Origin: Dyella sp. GSA-30
GTDB taxonomy: Bacteria; Pseudomonadota; Gammaproteobacteria; Xanthomonadales; Rhodanobacteraceae
Assembly (NCBI RefSeq): GCF_027924605.1
Contig: NZ_AP027042.1
Location: forward strand, 721,524-785,523
Direction: 5' to 3'
Length of the DNA stretch: 64,000 nt
Shown: positions 52,568 to 60,773 of the stretch, piece by piece
How the letters are laid out: each line of letters opens with the position of its first letter
Position numbering within the stretch: position 1 is the first letter of the stretch
Made by a program: the position numbers and the translations under genes
Notes under the pieces: model-generated
What the model saw: the letters and a program-made list of their open reading frames with translations, nothing else
What the model was told of the DNA's origin: nothing
Databases searched by the model: none

Positions 52568-54174
52568 TTCGAAACGGGATCTACCCGCTTTATCGGACGC
52601 CACCGCATCTCCCCCTGGATAAACATCCCGGCACTGAAAGCACTCAACAAAGCAAGCGCGGCACAGATCAGCATGACCCAGCGAAAGCCGGCGACAAAAG
52701 ATAGTCCTATTACGCGCTTCACCTCGTCCACCGTGGCGGCCGGATAACCCTCAGGCACCACGATCCCTGCCAGCTTCTGCTGCTGCGCCATGACCGAAGA
52801 CACCAAGTCCGCTGGCGCCTGCAGCGAGGCAAGGCCGGTGCTCAAGCTGGCGTTGAACGTCTGAGTCAGGACCACGCCGAACAGCGCAATAGCCAACAGC
52901 GCAGCGACACGCGATACCGCGTTATTGATGCCCGAAGCGGTACCGGCCAGCTCCGTGCCAAACGCGTTCATCACCGTCGTGGTCAAGGGTGCCACCGTAA
53001 TGCTCATGCCCAGCCCAAGCACGCAGATGGCAGGAAAGAACATCGTCCAGTAGTTGCTGTCGATCGTCGGCCGGGTAAACAGCGCAAACCCGATCGCGGC
53101 TATGACCGGGCCGGTGACCAGCGGCAGCTTGGCGCCGAACACATCGACGAGCGTCCCCGCCCAGCGGGACAAGGTAAACATGATGGCAATGAAAGGCAGA
53201 AACGCCGCTCCCGCCGCTGTCGCGCTATAGCCTTGCACCTGGATCAGGTCGAGCGGAAGAAAAAACAGGCTACCGCCGAGTGCGGCATAGAGCAGGAGAG
53301 TGAGTACGTTCGCACCGGTAAAGTTGCGGTCGCGAAACAGCCCCAGCGGCAACATCGGTGCAGCGCCACGCGCTTCCACGCGAACGAACAGCAGCAGCGC
53401 GACGATACCGATTGCAGTCGCCGCCCAGATCGGCGTCGCCGACCAGCCTCGAGACGGGGCCTCGATAAGCGCAAACACGATACCCGCCAACCCAACCGTG
53501 GCCAGGCTGGCGCCCGCCACGTCGATGCTACTTCGACTGGCAGCACCCCGGCTCTCGGGGACTTTCGTCATGCAGATCAAAAGCAGCACGACGCCAACAG
53601 GAACATTCACCAGAAAAGCCCAGGTCCACGAGTAGTGATCGACCAGAAAACCACCAATCACCGGCCCGATCGCAGCGGTGATGCCGCTGAAGGCAGACCA
53701 CGTACCGATCGCCGCGCCACGCTCCGACTGCGGAAACGTCGCACTGATCAAGGCAAGGCTGCCGGGCACCAGGAGAGCGGCGCCTATGCCCTGGATGGCT
53801 CTTGCCGCAATCAGCATTCCAACCGCGCTCGACAGCGAACAACCGATCGAGGCCAGTGTGAACAGGCCGATGCCGATCATGAAGATGCGCTTGCGGCCAA
53901 AGCGATCACCAAGCACGCCTCCCACCAACAGAAACGATGCCAGGAACAACGCATACGATTCCATGATCCACTGGGCGTCCGACACGGTCGCGCCCATCTC
54001 TCTTTGAATGGACGGAAGCGCAACGTTGACCACCGTGCCGTCGATAAAGGCCAGGCTGGAGCCGAGAATCGCCGCGACCAGGGTCCAGCGCCGCGAAGGT
54101 GCGGCACACGGCTTTGCCGCTTCGCCAGTCAGGATGACGCCATTGTCGCAGGGAGGTTTTCCGATCTGACTCAT
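52555..54174 (-). CDS. DHA2 family MFS transporter
   Basis: A 539-aa, 14-helix MFS exporter of the EmrB/QacA group: FIDGTVVNVALPSIQREMGATVSDAQWIMESYALFLASFLLVGG, GDRFGRKRIFMIGIGLF (motif A), FSGITAAIGPVIGGFLVDHYSWTWAFLVNVPVG (motif C). It stands alone without an adaptor or outer-membrane factor, so it probably exports to the periplasm. The C-terminus ends inside a repeat palindrome. Confidence 0.93.
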   Translation of the reverse strand: MSQIGKPPCDNGVILTGEAAKPCAAPSRRWTLVAAILGSSLAFIDGTVVNVALPSIQREMGATVSDAQWIMESYALFLASFLLVGGVLGDRFGRKRIFMIGIGLFTLASIGCSLSSAVGMLIAARAIQGIGAALLVPGSLALISATFPQSERGAAIGTWSAFSGITAAIGPVIGGFLVDHYSWTWAFLVNVPVGVVLLLICMTKVPESRGAASRSSIDVAGASLATVGLAGIVFALIEAPSRGWSATPIWAATAIGIVALLLFVRVEARGAAPMLPLGLFRDRNFTGANVLTLLLYAALGGSLFFLPLDLIQVQGYSATAAGAAFLPFIAIMFTLSRWAGTLVDVFGAKLPLVTGPVIAAIGFALFTRPTIDSNYWTMFFPAICVLGLGMSITVAPLTTTVMNAFGTELAGTASGINNAVSRVAALLAIALFGVVLTQTFNASLSTGLASLQAPADLVSSVMAQQQKLAGIVVPEGYPAATVDEVKRVIGLSFVAGFRWVMLICAALALLSAFSAGMFIQGEMRWRPIKRVDPVSKGRD

Positions 54175-54253
54175 GACTGCACCACGGGTGATCGATCGGG
54201 TGGGAGATTACTCCGAGGCGACCGTGTGGCGAGCAAGTCTGTAAAATCGGGGA

Positions 54254-54469
54254 ATGAAAGCGGAAGATCTACAGCGATTGGTGACTGTCACCATGCCTTA
54301 TGGCAAATACCAGGGCCGGCTGATTGGCGACTTGCCGGGCCCGTACCTGGCGTGGTTCTCCCGCAAGGGATTTCCGCCCGGCGACCTGGGAACCCTGCTG
54401 GCGCTGGCTTTCGAGCTCGATCACAACGGCTTGAAGCCGCTGCTCGATCCGTTGCGGAAACGGCGGTAA
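54254..54469 (+). CDS. DUF3820 family protein
   Basis: A 71-aa protein that matches DUF3820/QSregVF: MPYGKYQGRLIGDLPGPYLAWFSRKGFPPGDLG. The MPFGKYKG motif is the family hallmark. The family includes putative quorum-sensing-regulated factors and exonuclease-associated domains; the function of the stand-alone form is unknown. Short leader with TGTAAAAT as possible -10. Confidence 0.9.
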   Translation: MKAEDLQRLVTVTMPYGKYQGRLIGDLPGPYLAWFSRKGFPPGDLGTLLALAFELDHNGLKPLLDPLRKRR

Positions 54470-54531
54470 CGAAGGTTTGGCGATGTTGTGGGCGCGCCTG
54501 AAGAGAACCTCCAATAACCTCAGTCTCCATT

Positions 54532-54585
54532 ATCGTCATCCCGGCGTAGGCCGGGATGACGGCTAGGAAGGGTTTTTTAGAGGAT
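54532..54585. repeat. R3 palindrome with T tract
   Basis: CGTCATCCCGGC-GTAG-GCCGGGATGACG (perfect 12-bp stem), followed ~14 bp later by TTTTTTAG. It sits between convergent genes and may terminate the DUF3820 transcript. Confidence 0.8.
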
Positions 54586-54609
54586 TCCTGAAATCGCGAC
54601 CGCCCCGCC

Positions 54610-55263
54610 TCACACCTTCCGCAACGCCGCAGCCTCGCGCGCCAGCAACTCGATTCCCGCCCAGTCACCACTCTTGAGCTTGTCCGCCGGCGTCAGCCAC
54701 GAGCCGCCCACGCAAAGCACGTTCGGTAACGTCAGGAAATCCTGCGCATTGCTCAGGCTGATGCCACCGGTGGGACAGAAACGAATCTGCGGCAGCGGGC
54801 TGGCCCAGGCACCGAGCAGCTTGGCGCCACCAGCAGGCACGGCCGGGAAGAATTTCAGGAACCGATAGCCGCGCTCGAGCAAGCTCATCGCTTCGGACGC
54901 AGTCGCCGCGCCAGGCAGCAACGGCAGCGCGGAATCATCGGCTGCATCGAGCAGACGCGGCGACACACCCGGCGACACGGCAAAACGCGCACCTGCCTGT
55001 TCAGCGGCTTTCAGATCTTTCTCGCTCAGCACCGTGCCGACACCGATCACCGCGCCCTCGACCTCGGCGGCAATCGCACGGATCGCGTCGAGTGCTGCCG
55101 GTGTGCGCAGCGTCACTTCGATCGCCGGAATGCCGCCGGCAACCAGCGCGCGCGCCATCGGCACGGCGGCCTTGGCGTCGTCGATGATCACCACCGGGAT
55201 CACCGCAGCGAGGCGCATGGTGGTTTCGACCTGGGCCTGCTTGGTTTCGATCGCGTTGCTCAC
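54610..55263 (-). CDS. eda: 2-keto-3-deoxy-6-phosphogluconate aldolase
   Basis: A 217-aa KDPG aldolase, class I Schiff-base enzyme that makes pyruvate and glyceraldehyde-3-phosphate. Motifs: [20 protein letters not shown] (catalytic Glu), [17 protein letters not shown] (Schiff-base Lys) and RFCPTGGIS. The GTG at 55263 is preferred: GGAG lies 6 bases upstream, whereas the ATG at 55275 and TTG at 55278 have none. Last gene of the zwf-pgl-edd-eda set, 18 bp after edd. Confidence 0.95.
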   Translation of the reverse strand: MSNAIETKQAQVETTMRLAAVIPVVIIDDAKAAVPMARALVAGGIPAIEVTLRTPAALDAIRAIAAEVEGAVIGVGTVLSEKDLKAAEQAGARFAVSPGVSPRLLDAADDSALPLLPGAATASEAMSLLERGYRFLKFFPAVPAGGAKLLGAWASPLPQIRFCPTGGISLSNAQDFLTLPNVLCVGGSWLTPADKLKSGDWAGIELLAREAAALRKV

Positions 55264-55281
55264 AGTTAACTCCATCAAAGT

Positions 55282-57102
55282 TTAGACAACGCCCGCGCCG
55301 AGATCGGCCGTAGTAGACGCCTGCCGGAACAGCGCGAACAGCTCGCGACCCATTCCGACGTGATGTTTGGAAAGATCGGAGGTCGCTGGCATGCGCGCGG
55401 CGAATTCGGATGGTTCGATCAACACATCGACCGTGCCGGCCACGGCATCGAGTCGGATCATGTCGCCATCGCGAATCTTGGCGATGCTGCCGCCTGCTGC
55501 CGCTTCGGGGGTAACGTGAATCGCCGCAGGCACACGCCCGGACGCGCCCGACATGCGGCCATCCGTCAACAGGGCGATGCGATGGCCGCGATCCTGCAGC
55601 ACCGACAAGGTCGGCGTGAGCTTGTGCAGCTCGGGCATGCCGATCGCCTGCGGCCCCTGAAAGCGCACGACCGCGATGAAATCGCGATTGAGCTCGCCGC
55701 GCTCGAAGGCGCGACGCACATCGTCCTGGTCGTCGAACACCACGGCCGGCGCCTCGATGATCTGGCGATCGTCCGGCACGGACGACACCTTGATTACCGC
55801 GCGACCGATATTGCCTTCGAGCATGCGCAGGCCGCCGTCGGCACGGAACGGTTCGGACGCCTGACGCAGCACGCCGCGATTACCGCTTTCCTTAGACACC
55901 GGCTTCCAGTGCAACTTGCCGGTGTTGTCCAGCTCGGGAATCTGCGTATAGCCGTCCATACCGGTGCCGAACACCGTACGCACATCGGCATGCATCAGGC
56001 CGGCACCGAGCAACTGATCGATCAGGAAGCCCATGCCGCCGGCGTCGTGGAACTGATTGACGTCGGCGTAACCGTTCGGATACACGCGCGCCAGCAACGG
56101 AATCACTGAGGACAGGGCATCGAAATCGTCCCAGCGCAGTTCCACACCCGCAGCGCGCGCAATCGCAACCAGATGCAGCAAGTGATTGGTCGAGCCGCCG
56201 GTGGCGTGCAAACCGATCACGCCGTTGATCACGGCTTTCTCGTCGACGATATGGCCGATCGGCAGATGCTGCTCACCCGGTTGGCTCAGCGCGGCAACGC
56301 GGCGCACGGCTTCGGCCGTGAGCGCATCGCGCAGTGGTGTATCGGGTGCGACGAAGCTCGAGCCGGGCAGATGCAGGCCCATGATCTCCATCAGCATCTG
56401 ATTGGAGTTGGCGGTGCCGTAGAACGTACAGGTACCGGGCGCATGATAGGCCGCCGCTTCCGCCTCCAACAGTTCGGCACGACCGGCCTTGCCTTCGGCA
56501 AACGCCTGGCGCACCTTGGACTTCTGCTCGTTGGTAATGCCGCTGGGCATCGGACCGGAGGGAATGAAGATGCCCGGCAGATGGCCAAAGCTCAACGCAC
56601 CGATCAACAGGCCCGGCACGATCTTGTCGCAGATACCCAGGTACACCGTGCCATCGAACATGTCGTGCGACAGCGAGACCGCCGTGGCCATCGCGATGAG
56701 GTCGCGCGAGAACAGCGACATCTCCATGCCGGGACGGCCTTGCGTCACGCCATCGCACATCGCCGGCACGCCGCCGGCTACCTGCGCGGTCACGCCGGCC
56801 TGGCGGGCGACTTCGCGAATGAATGCCGGATAGCGTTCGTACGGCTGATGCGCGGACAGCATGTCGTTATAGGCATTGATGATGCCCAGATTCGGCGCGC
56901 GGCCCGCGCGCAGCGCCGCCTTGTCGTGCGGTTCGCAGGCCGCGAAGCCGTGCGCGAGATTGCCGCAGGACAGCCGTTCGCGATGCGTGCCGCCTTCGCC
57001 GCCGGCCGCCGCTATCTTGGCCAGATACCGTTCGCGACTGGCGCGGCTGCGTTCGCGCAGACGCTCGGTCACTTCGGCGATTACGGGATGCAGACTGCTC
57101 AT
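55282..57102 (-). CDS. edd: 6-phosphogluconate dehydratase
   Basis: A 606-aa IlvD/Edd Fe-S dehydratase, forming KDPG from 6-phosphogluconate. [59 protein letters not shown] and [14 protein letters not shown] carry the cluster Cys ligands and family motifs. The start [11 protein letters not shown] is the usual Edd N-terminus; an ATG 6 codons upstream is less likely. It lies 94 bp after pgl. Confidence 0.97.
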   Translation of the reverse strand: MSSLHPVIAEVTERLRERSRASRERYLAKIAAAGGEGGTHRERLSCGNLAHGFAACEPHDKAALRAGRAPNLGIINAYNDMLSAHQPYERYPAFIREVARQAGVTAQVAGGVPAMCDGVTQGRPGMEMSLFSRDLIAMATAVSLSHDMFDGTVYLGICDKIVPGLLIGALSFGHLPGIFIPSGPMPSGITNEQKSKVRQAFAEGKAGRAELLEAEAAAYHAPGTCTFYGTANSNQMLMEIMGLHLPGSSFVAPDTPLRDALTAEAVRRVAALSQPGEQHLPIGHIVDEKAVINGVIGLHATGGSTNHLLHLVAIARAAGVELRWDDFDALSSVIPLLARVYPNGYADVNQFHDAGGMGFLIDQLLGAGLMHADVRTVFGTGMDGYTQIPELDNTGKLHWKPVSKESGNRGVLRQASEPFRADGGLRMLEGNIGRAVIKVSSVPDDRQIIEAPAVVFDDQDDVRRAFERGELNRDFIAVVRFQGPQAIGMPELHKLTPTLSVLQDRGHRIALLTDGRMSGASGRVPAAIHVTPEAAAGGSIAKIRDGDMIRLDAVAGTVDVLIEPSEFAARMPATSDLSKHHVGMGRELFALFRQASTTADLGAGVV

Positions 57103-57196
57103 GCTGACGATCCAATTCATTCAATAAGGTGTAGGAAACGCGGGCCTTGCGGACCGATGCCCGTTGCGACTGCGCCCGTCGATGTTCAGGCCCGGC

Positions 57197-57910
57197 TTAC
57201 GGGCACCAGTAAACCGAGATCGGCGTGCGCTGCTGGGTAAGCACGGCATGCACCGGATAGTCGGCGCCTTTGCCGGTACCAGCGCGAGCCTCGTTCAACA
57301 CCTCGCGCTTGGCGTCGCCTTCGATATGCAGATACAGCGCGTGCGTATCGAGCAAGGCGGGCAGGCTGAACGTGATGCGTGGCTCCTCGGCACCCTTGGC
57401 GCGCATCGGTACCACCAGCAAGCCGCTCTTGAGATCCAGCGCTTCGCTCAAGCGATCGCCACCGGGAAAGAACGATGCCGTATGGCCGTCACCACCCATG
57501 CCGAGGATGACCACGTCGAACGGAAACGGCAGCGAGGCCACGCGCGCTTTCACCGCCGGCAGTCCGGCTTCCGGCGTCGGCGCGTTGGCGTACAAGGGGA
57601 TGAACTGTGCGGCCGACGCTTCGTGTTGCAGCAACATCGACTTCACCAGGCGCGCGTTCGAGCGCTCGCTCGACTCGGGCACCCAGCGCTCGTCCACCAG
57701 GGCAATCGATACCTTGGCCCAGTCCAGCTTCTGTCGCGACAGTTGCTCGAAGAAATGCTTGGGCGTGCTGCCGCCCGACACGGCCAACAGCGCCTGACCG
57801 CGCGTAGCGATGGCTTCGCGTAGCTGTTCGGCGACGCGCTCGGAAAAGGCCTTCGCCAACGCGTGGCAGTCGGTAAAGCTATGGTCGGTGATGTTCAACG
57901 TATCGGGCAT
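57197..57910 (-). CDS. pgl: 6-phosphogluconolactonase
   Basis: A 237-aa DevB-type lactonase converting 6-phosphogluconolactone to 6-phosphogluconate. VSGGSTPKHFFEQL (sugar-isomerase fold loop), VDERWVP and GMGGDGHTASFFPG are diagnostic. The start MPDTLNIT is favoured over upstream codons because the fold starts there. It lies between zwf and edd. Confidence 0.95.
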   Translation of the reverse strand: MPDTLNITDHSFTDCHALAKAFSERVAEQLREAIATRGQALLAVSGGSTPKHFFEQLSRQKLDWAKVSIALVDERWVPESSERSNARLVKSMLLQHEASAAQFIPLYANAPTPEAGLPAVKARVASLPFPFDVVILGMGGDGHTASFFPGGDRLSEALDLKSGLLVVPMRAKGAEEPRITFSLPALLDTHALYLHIEGDAKREVLNEARAGTGKGADYPVHAVLTQQRTPISVYWCP

Positions 57911-57952
57911 GACGCGGCTGTTCAAACGTTTAGCTACGGAAAAGCGAGAGAC

Positions 57953-58038
57953 GGCACCACGTTCTACGGTTGGTGCCATCCAGTGTAGGCAGGCCGATGC
58001 AACGTGCCGGTGAAGCCGAGGGAAACTCCACCGGCACG
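57953..58038 (-). other. Two hairpins in the zwf-pgl gap
   Basis: GGCACCA-N11-TGGTGCC (57953-57977) and CGTGCCGGT-N18-ACCGGCACG (58003-58038) fill most of the 138-bp gap between zwf and pgl. No T tract follows, so they look like mRNA-stabilising or attenuating structures rather than terminators. Confidence 0.5.
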
Positions 58039-58048
58039 TGCCTCGACC

Positions 58049-59524
58049 TTATTCTTCGTCTTCGCTGTCTTCGTTCCAGGTGCGGCCATCGCGCTCGATC
58101 AGCGCCACGGCAGCGCTCGGTCCCCATGTGCCGGCCTGGTAGGCTCGCGGCGCTTCGCCACTGGCCGCCCAGGCCGCGAGGATCGGATCGGCCCAACGCC
58201 ATGCCGCGACCACTTCGTCGCTGCGCATGAACAAGGTCGGGTTACCGCGCACCACATCGAGCAGCAAGCGCTCATAGGCATCGGGCTGCTGTACGCCAAA
58301 CGCTTCGGCAAAGCTCATGTCCAGCGGCACATGACGCAGACGCAGGCCGCCTGGACCCGGATGCTTGATGGTCAGCCACAGCTTCACGCCTTCGTCGGGC
58401 TGCAGACGCAATACCAGCCGGTTCTGCGCCAGCGTGCCGGCGGATGCGTCGAAGATCGAATGCGGCACATGCTTGAACGCCACCACGATTTCCGACAGAC
58501 GTGCCGGCAAGCGCTTGCCGGTGCGCAGATAGAACGGCACGCCGGCCCAGCGCCAGTTGGCGATTTCGGCCTTGATGGCGACAAAGGTCTCGGTATTGGA
58601 CTTCTTGCCCTCGCCGAGCTCTTCGACATAGCCGGGCACGCTCTTGCCTTCGGAGGCGCCTGCGCGGTACTGGCCGCGCACGGTGAGCTGCGCTGCGTTG
58701 CTGCTGTCGATGTGCTTGAGCGCGTTGAGCACTTTCAGCTTCTCGTCGCGCAAGGCATTGGGCGCCAGCGAGCCGGGCGGCTCCATCGCGACCATGCAAA
58801 GCAATTGCAGGATATGGTTCTGCACCATGTCGCGCAGCGCGCCGGAGTGGTCGTAGTACGAACCACGACGGCCCACGCCCAGTGTCTCGGACACGGTGAT
58901 CTGCACGTGATCGATATGCTCAGCGTTCCACAGCGGCTCGAACAGCGCATTGCCGAAACGCAATGCGAGCAGGTTCTGCACCGTTTCCTTGCCGAGGTAA
59001 TGATCGATGCGGAAGGTCTGCGATTCGTCGAACACGCGCGCGACGTCTTCGTTGATCTCGTTGGCGCTGGCGAGGTCGTGACCGATCGGCTTTTCCAGCA
59101 CCACGCGCGACTTGCCCTTGTTGAGCTCGTGTGCACCCAGGCGGTTGCAGATATGGGTGAACAGTTCGGGCGAGGTGGACAGGTAGAACACGCGGATGTG
59201 ATCGGCCTGTTCGGCGATCAGTTGCGCGAAATCGTCCCAGCCCTCGTCCTTCTTCGCGTCGAGCGAGCGGTAGTGGACCTGCTTGAGAAAGGTGTCGATC
59301 TTCTGCTTGTCGCCGCCGCCTTCGATCAAGGCTTTTTGCAGCGTGTCGCGGTAACCGGCGTCGTCGGTCGCCTCGCGGGCGATGCCGATGATGCGGCTCT
59401 CGGACGGGATCTGGCCGTCCAGGAAGCGGTGGAACATGGCGGGAATGAGCTTGCGCAGGGCCAGGTCGCCCGTGCCGCCGAAAATCACCAGGTCGAATGG
59501 GTCGACCGGAGGGGAAGCCGTCAC
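58049..59524 (-). CDS. zwf: Glucose-6-phosphate 1-dehydrogenase
   Basis: A 491-aa Zwf, first enzyme of the oxidative pentose-phosphate and Entner-Doudoroff routes. VIFGGTGDLALRKLIPAMF (NAD(P)-binding GxxGDLA), EKPIGHDLASA and RIDHYLGKETVQNLLALRFGN (catalytic His and Lys) are conserved. The GTG at 59524, preceded by GAGG, gives the normal family start (VTASPPVDPFDLVIF); the ATG at 59623 adds 33 unlikely residues. First gene of the operon; the divergent GntR regulator is 216 bp away. Confidence 0.96.
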   Translation of the reverse strand: MTASPPVDPFDLVIFGGTGDLALRKLIPAMFHRFLDGQIPSESRIIGIAREATDDAGYRDTLQKALIEGGGDKQKIDTFLKQVHYRSLDAKKDEGWDDFAQLIAEQADHIRVFYLSTSPELFTHICNRLGAHELNKGKSRVVLEKPIGHDLASANEINEDVARVFDESQTFRIDHYLGKETVQNLLALRFGNALFEPLWNAEHIDHVQITVSETLGVGRRGSYYDHSGALRDMVQNHILQLLCMVAMEPPGSLAPNALRDEKLKVLNALKHIDSSNAAQLTVRGQYRAGASEGKSVPGYVEELGEGKKSNTETFVAIKAEIANWRWAGVPFYLRTGKRLPARLSEIVVAFKHVPHSIFDASAGTLAQNRLVLRLQPDEGVKLWLTIKHPGPGGLRLRHVPLDMSFAEAFGVQQPDAYERLLLDVVRGNPTLFMRSDEVVAAWRWADPILAAWAASGEAPRAYQAGTWGPSAAVALIERDGRTWNEDSEDEE

Positions 59525-59712
59525 TTCGAAATCCTCGATGCGATGCTTGGCCGTAGCCGGGTGCCACGGCCGGACGCGGCTGATCGTACCAGTGAAATAC
59601 CAGATGGCGCTAGGCGTTTTCACGCGATAAATCGCCGGCCCAGGCCGCTCGGCTGGCCAAGCCGGAGCTGGTATCCGCCGTCAACGGCGTGAAAGCGCGC
59701 CAGTTGCCCTAG

Positions 59713-59730
59713 TGGTATGGTCATTGGTAT
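59713..59730. promoter_or_regulatory. TGGTAT direct repeat in the zwf/gntR gap
   Basis: TGGTAT occurs at 59713 and 59725 (12 bp apart) and lies 11-28 bp before the gntR start at 59741. A candidate autoregulatory site; 59525-59712 shows no other strong signal. Confidence 0.4.
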
Positions 59731-59740
59731 CGTGTGCAAC

Positions 59741-60493
59741 ATGGAAACCGCCCTGGCTACCGAATACCGCCGTCTTTGCGACGACCCGGCAACCAACCAG
59801 CCGCTGGCCTATCTGCGCCTGCGCCGGGCCATTCGCAACATCGTCGAGCACCGCGATATCGAACCGGGACAGGCCTTACCCAGTGAGCGCGATCTGTCGC
59901 GCGTACTGAACCTGTCGCGCGTCACCGTGCGCAAGGCGATCGCCGGCCTGGTCGAAGAAGGCCTGCTGACCCAGCGGCACGGTGCCGGCACCTTTGTCGC
60001 CGAGCGCATCGTCAAGCCGATGTCACGGCTGACCAGTTTTACCGAAGACCTGCGCGCACGCGGCTTGCATCCGCGCTCGGAGTTCTTCGAACGCAGCATC
60101 GGCGAAGTCACGCCGGAAGAATCGATGGCGTTGAATCTGTCACCCGGCGTGCTGGTGGTGCGCCTGCACCGCGTGCGCTACGCGGTGGACGAGCCGCTGG
60201 CGATCGAACGCAGCGTCGTGCCGGCCAGCGTGCTGCCCGATCCGATGATCGTGCACGACTCGCTGTACGAAGCGCTGGAGAAATCCGGCAGCCGCCCGCG
60301 TCGCGCCCTGCAGCGCCTGCGTGCGGTATCGCTCGGTGCGCAACAAGCGCGCCTGCTGCATGTCGCCACCGGCAGCGCCGGCCTCAATATCGAGCGGCGC
60401 GGCTTTCTCGACGATGGCCGCGTAGTGGAGTTCACCACGTCGTGGTACCGGGGCGATATCTATGACTTTGTTGCCGAGTTGCAGACCGACTGA
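59741..60493 (+). CDS. GntR family regulator with UTRA domain (HutC/NagR-like)
   Basis: A 250-aa HutC-subfamily regulator: N-terminal winged HTH (AYLRLRRAIRNIVEHRDIEPGQALPSERDLSRVLNLSRVTVRKAIAGLVEEGLLTQRHGAGTFV), a linker KPMSRLTSFTEDLRARG and a UTRA ligand domain (LNLSPGVLVVRLHRVRYAVDEPLAIERS). The linker is characteristic of the NagR/DasR group, which responds to aminosugar phosphates. It is divergent from zwf-pgl-edd-eda and likely controls it. An ATG at 59717 is possible but would overlap the TGGTAT repeat. Confidence 0.92.
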   Translation: METALATEYRRLCDDPATNQPLAYLRLRRAIRNIVEHRDIEPGQALPSERDLSRVLNLSRVTVRKAIAGLVEEGLLTQRHGAGTFVAERIVKPMSRLTSFTEDLRARGLHPRSEFFERSIGEVTPEESMALNLSPGVLVVRLHRVRYAVDEPLAIERSVVPASVLPDPMIVHDSLYEALEKSGSRPRRALQRLRAVSLGAQQARLLHVATGSAGLNIERRGFLDDGRVVEFTTSWYRGDIYDFVAELQTD

Positions 60494-60503
60494 AGCGACG
60501 CGT

Positions 60504-60678
60504 TTTTGTAGGAGCGACTTCGGGGAACCTCTAAAAACCTCTCCTATCCGTCGTCCCGGCGAACGCCGGGATCCAGCGCCTTGTGCCACAACGTGCTGAA
60601 GACGCTGGGCCCCGGCGTTCGCCGGGGCGACGATGAGAACTGAGGTCATTCGAGATTGCCTGAAGTCGATCCTACAAA
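60504..60678. repeat. Composite nested repeat element 2 (R2 outside, R3 inside)
   Basis: Outer arms TTTTGTAGGAGCGACTTC (60503) and GAAGTCGATCCTACAAA (60662). Inner arms CGTCCCGGCGAACGCCGGGA (60552) and CCCCGGCGTTCGCCGGGGCG (60610), then ACGA. The strip AACCTCTCCTATCCGTC recurs exactly from the element at 27876. It lies between convergent genes. Confidence 0.78.
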
Positions 60679-60697
60679 CTCAGACTGAGCCCCGCCC

Positions 60698-60727
60698 AAA
60701 AAAAACCGCCGGAGGGCCGGCGGCGAA
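60698..60727 (-). terminator. Terminator after the Oar-like receptor gene
   Basis: On the minus strand GCCGCCGG, loop, CCGGCGGT, then a run of T (plus strand AAAAAAAA at 60698-60705), 47 bp after the stop. Confidence 0.88.
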
Positions 60728-60773
60728 ACTTGGGGAGGCGCGCCGGAAATCCTTCCGGCGCGCTTTGTACTGA

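Noticed and set aside
58004-59692. A 562-codon antisense frame over zwf
   Set aside because: zwf is certain; the antisense frame is an effect of GC-rich codon usage.
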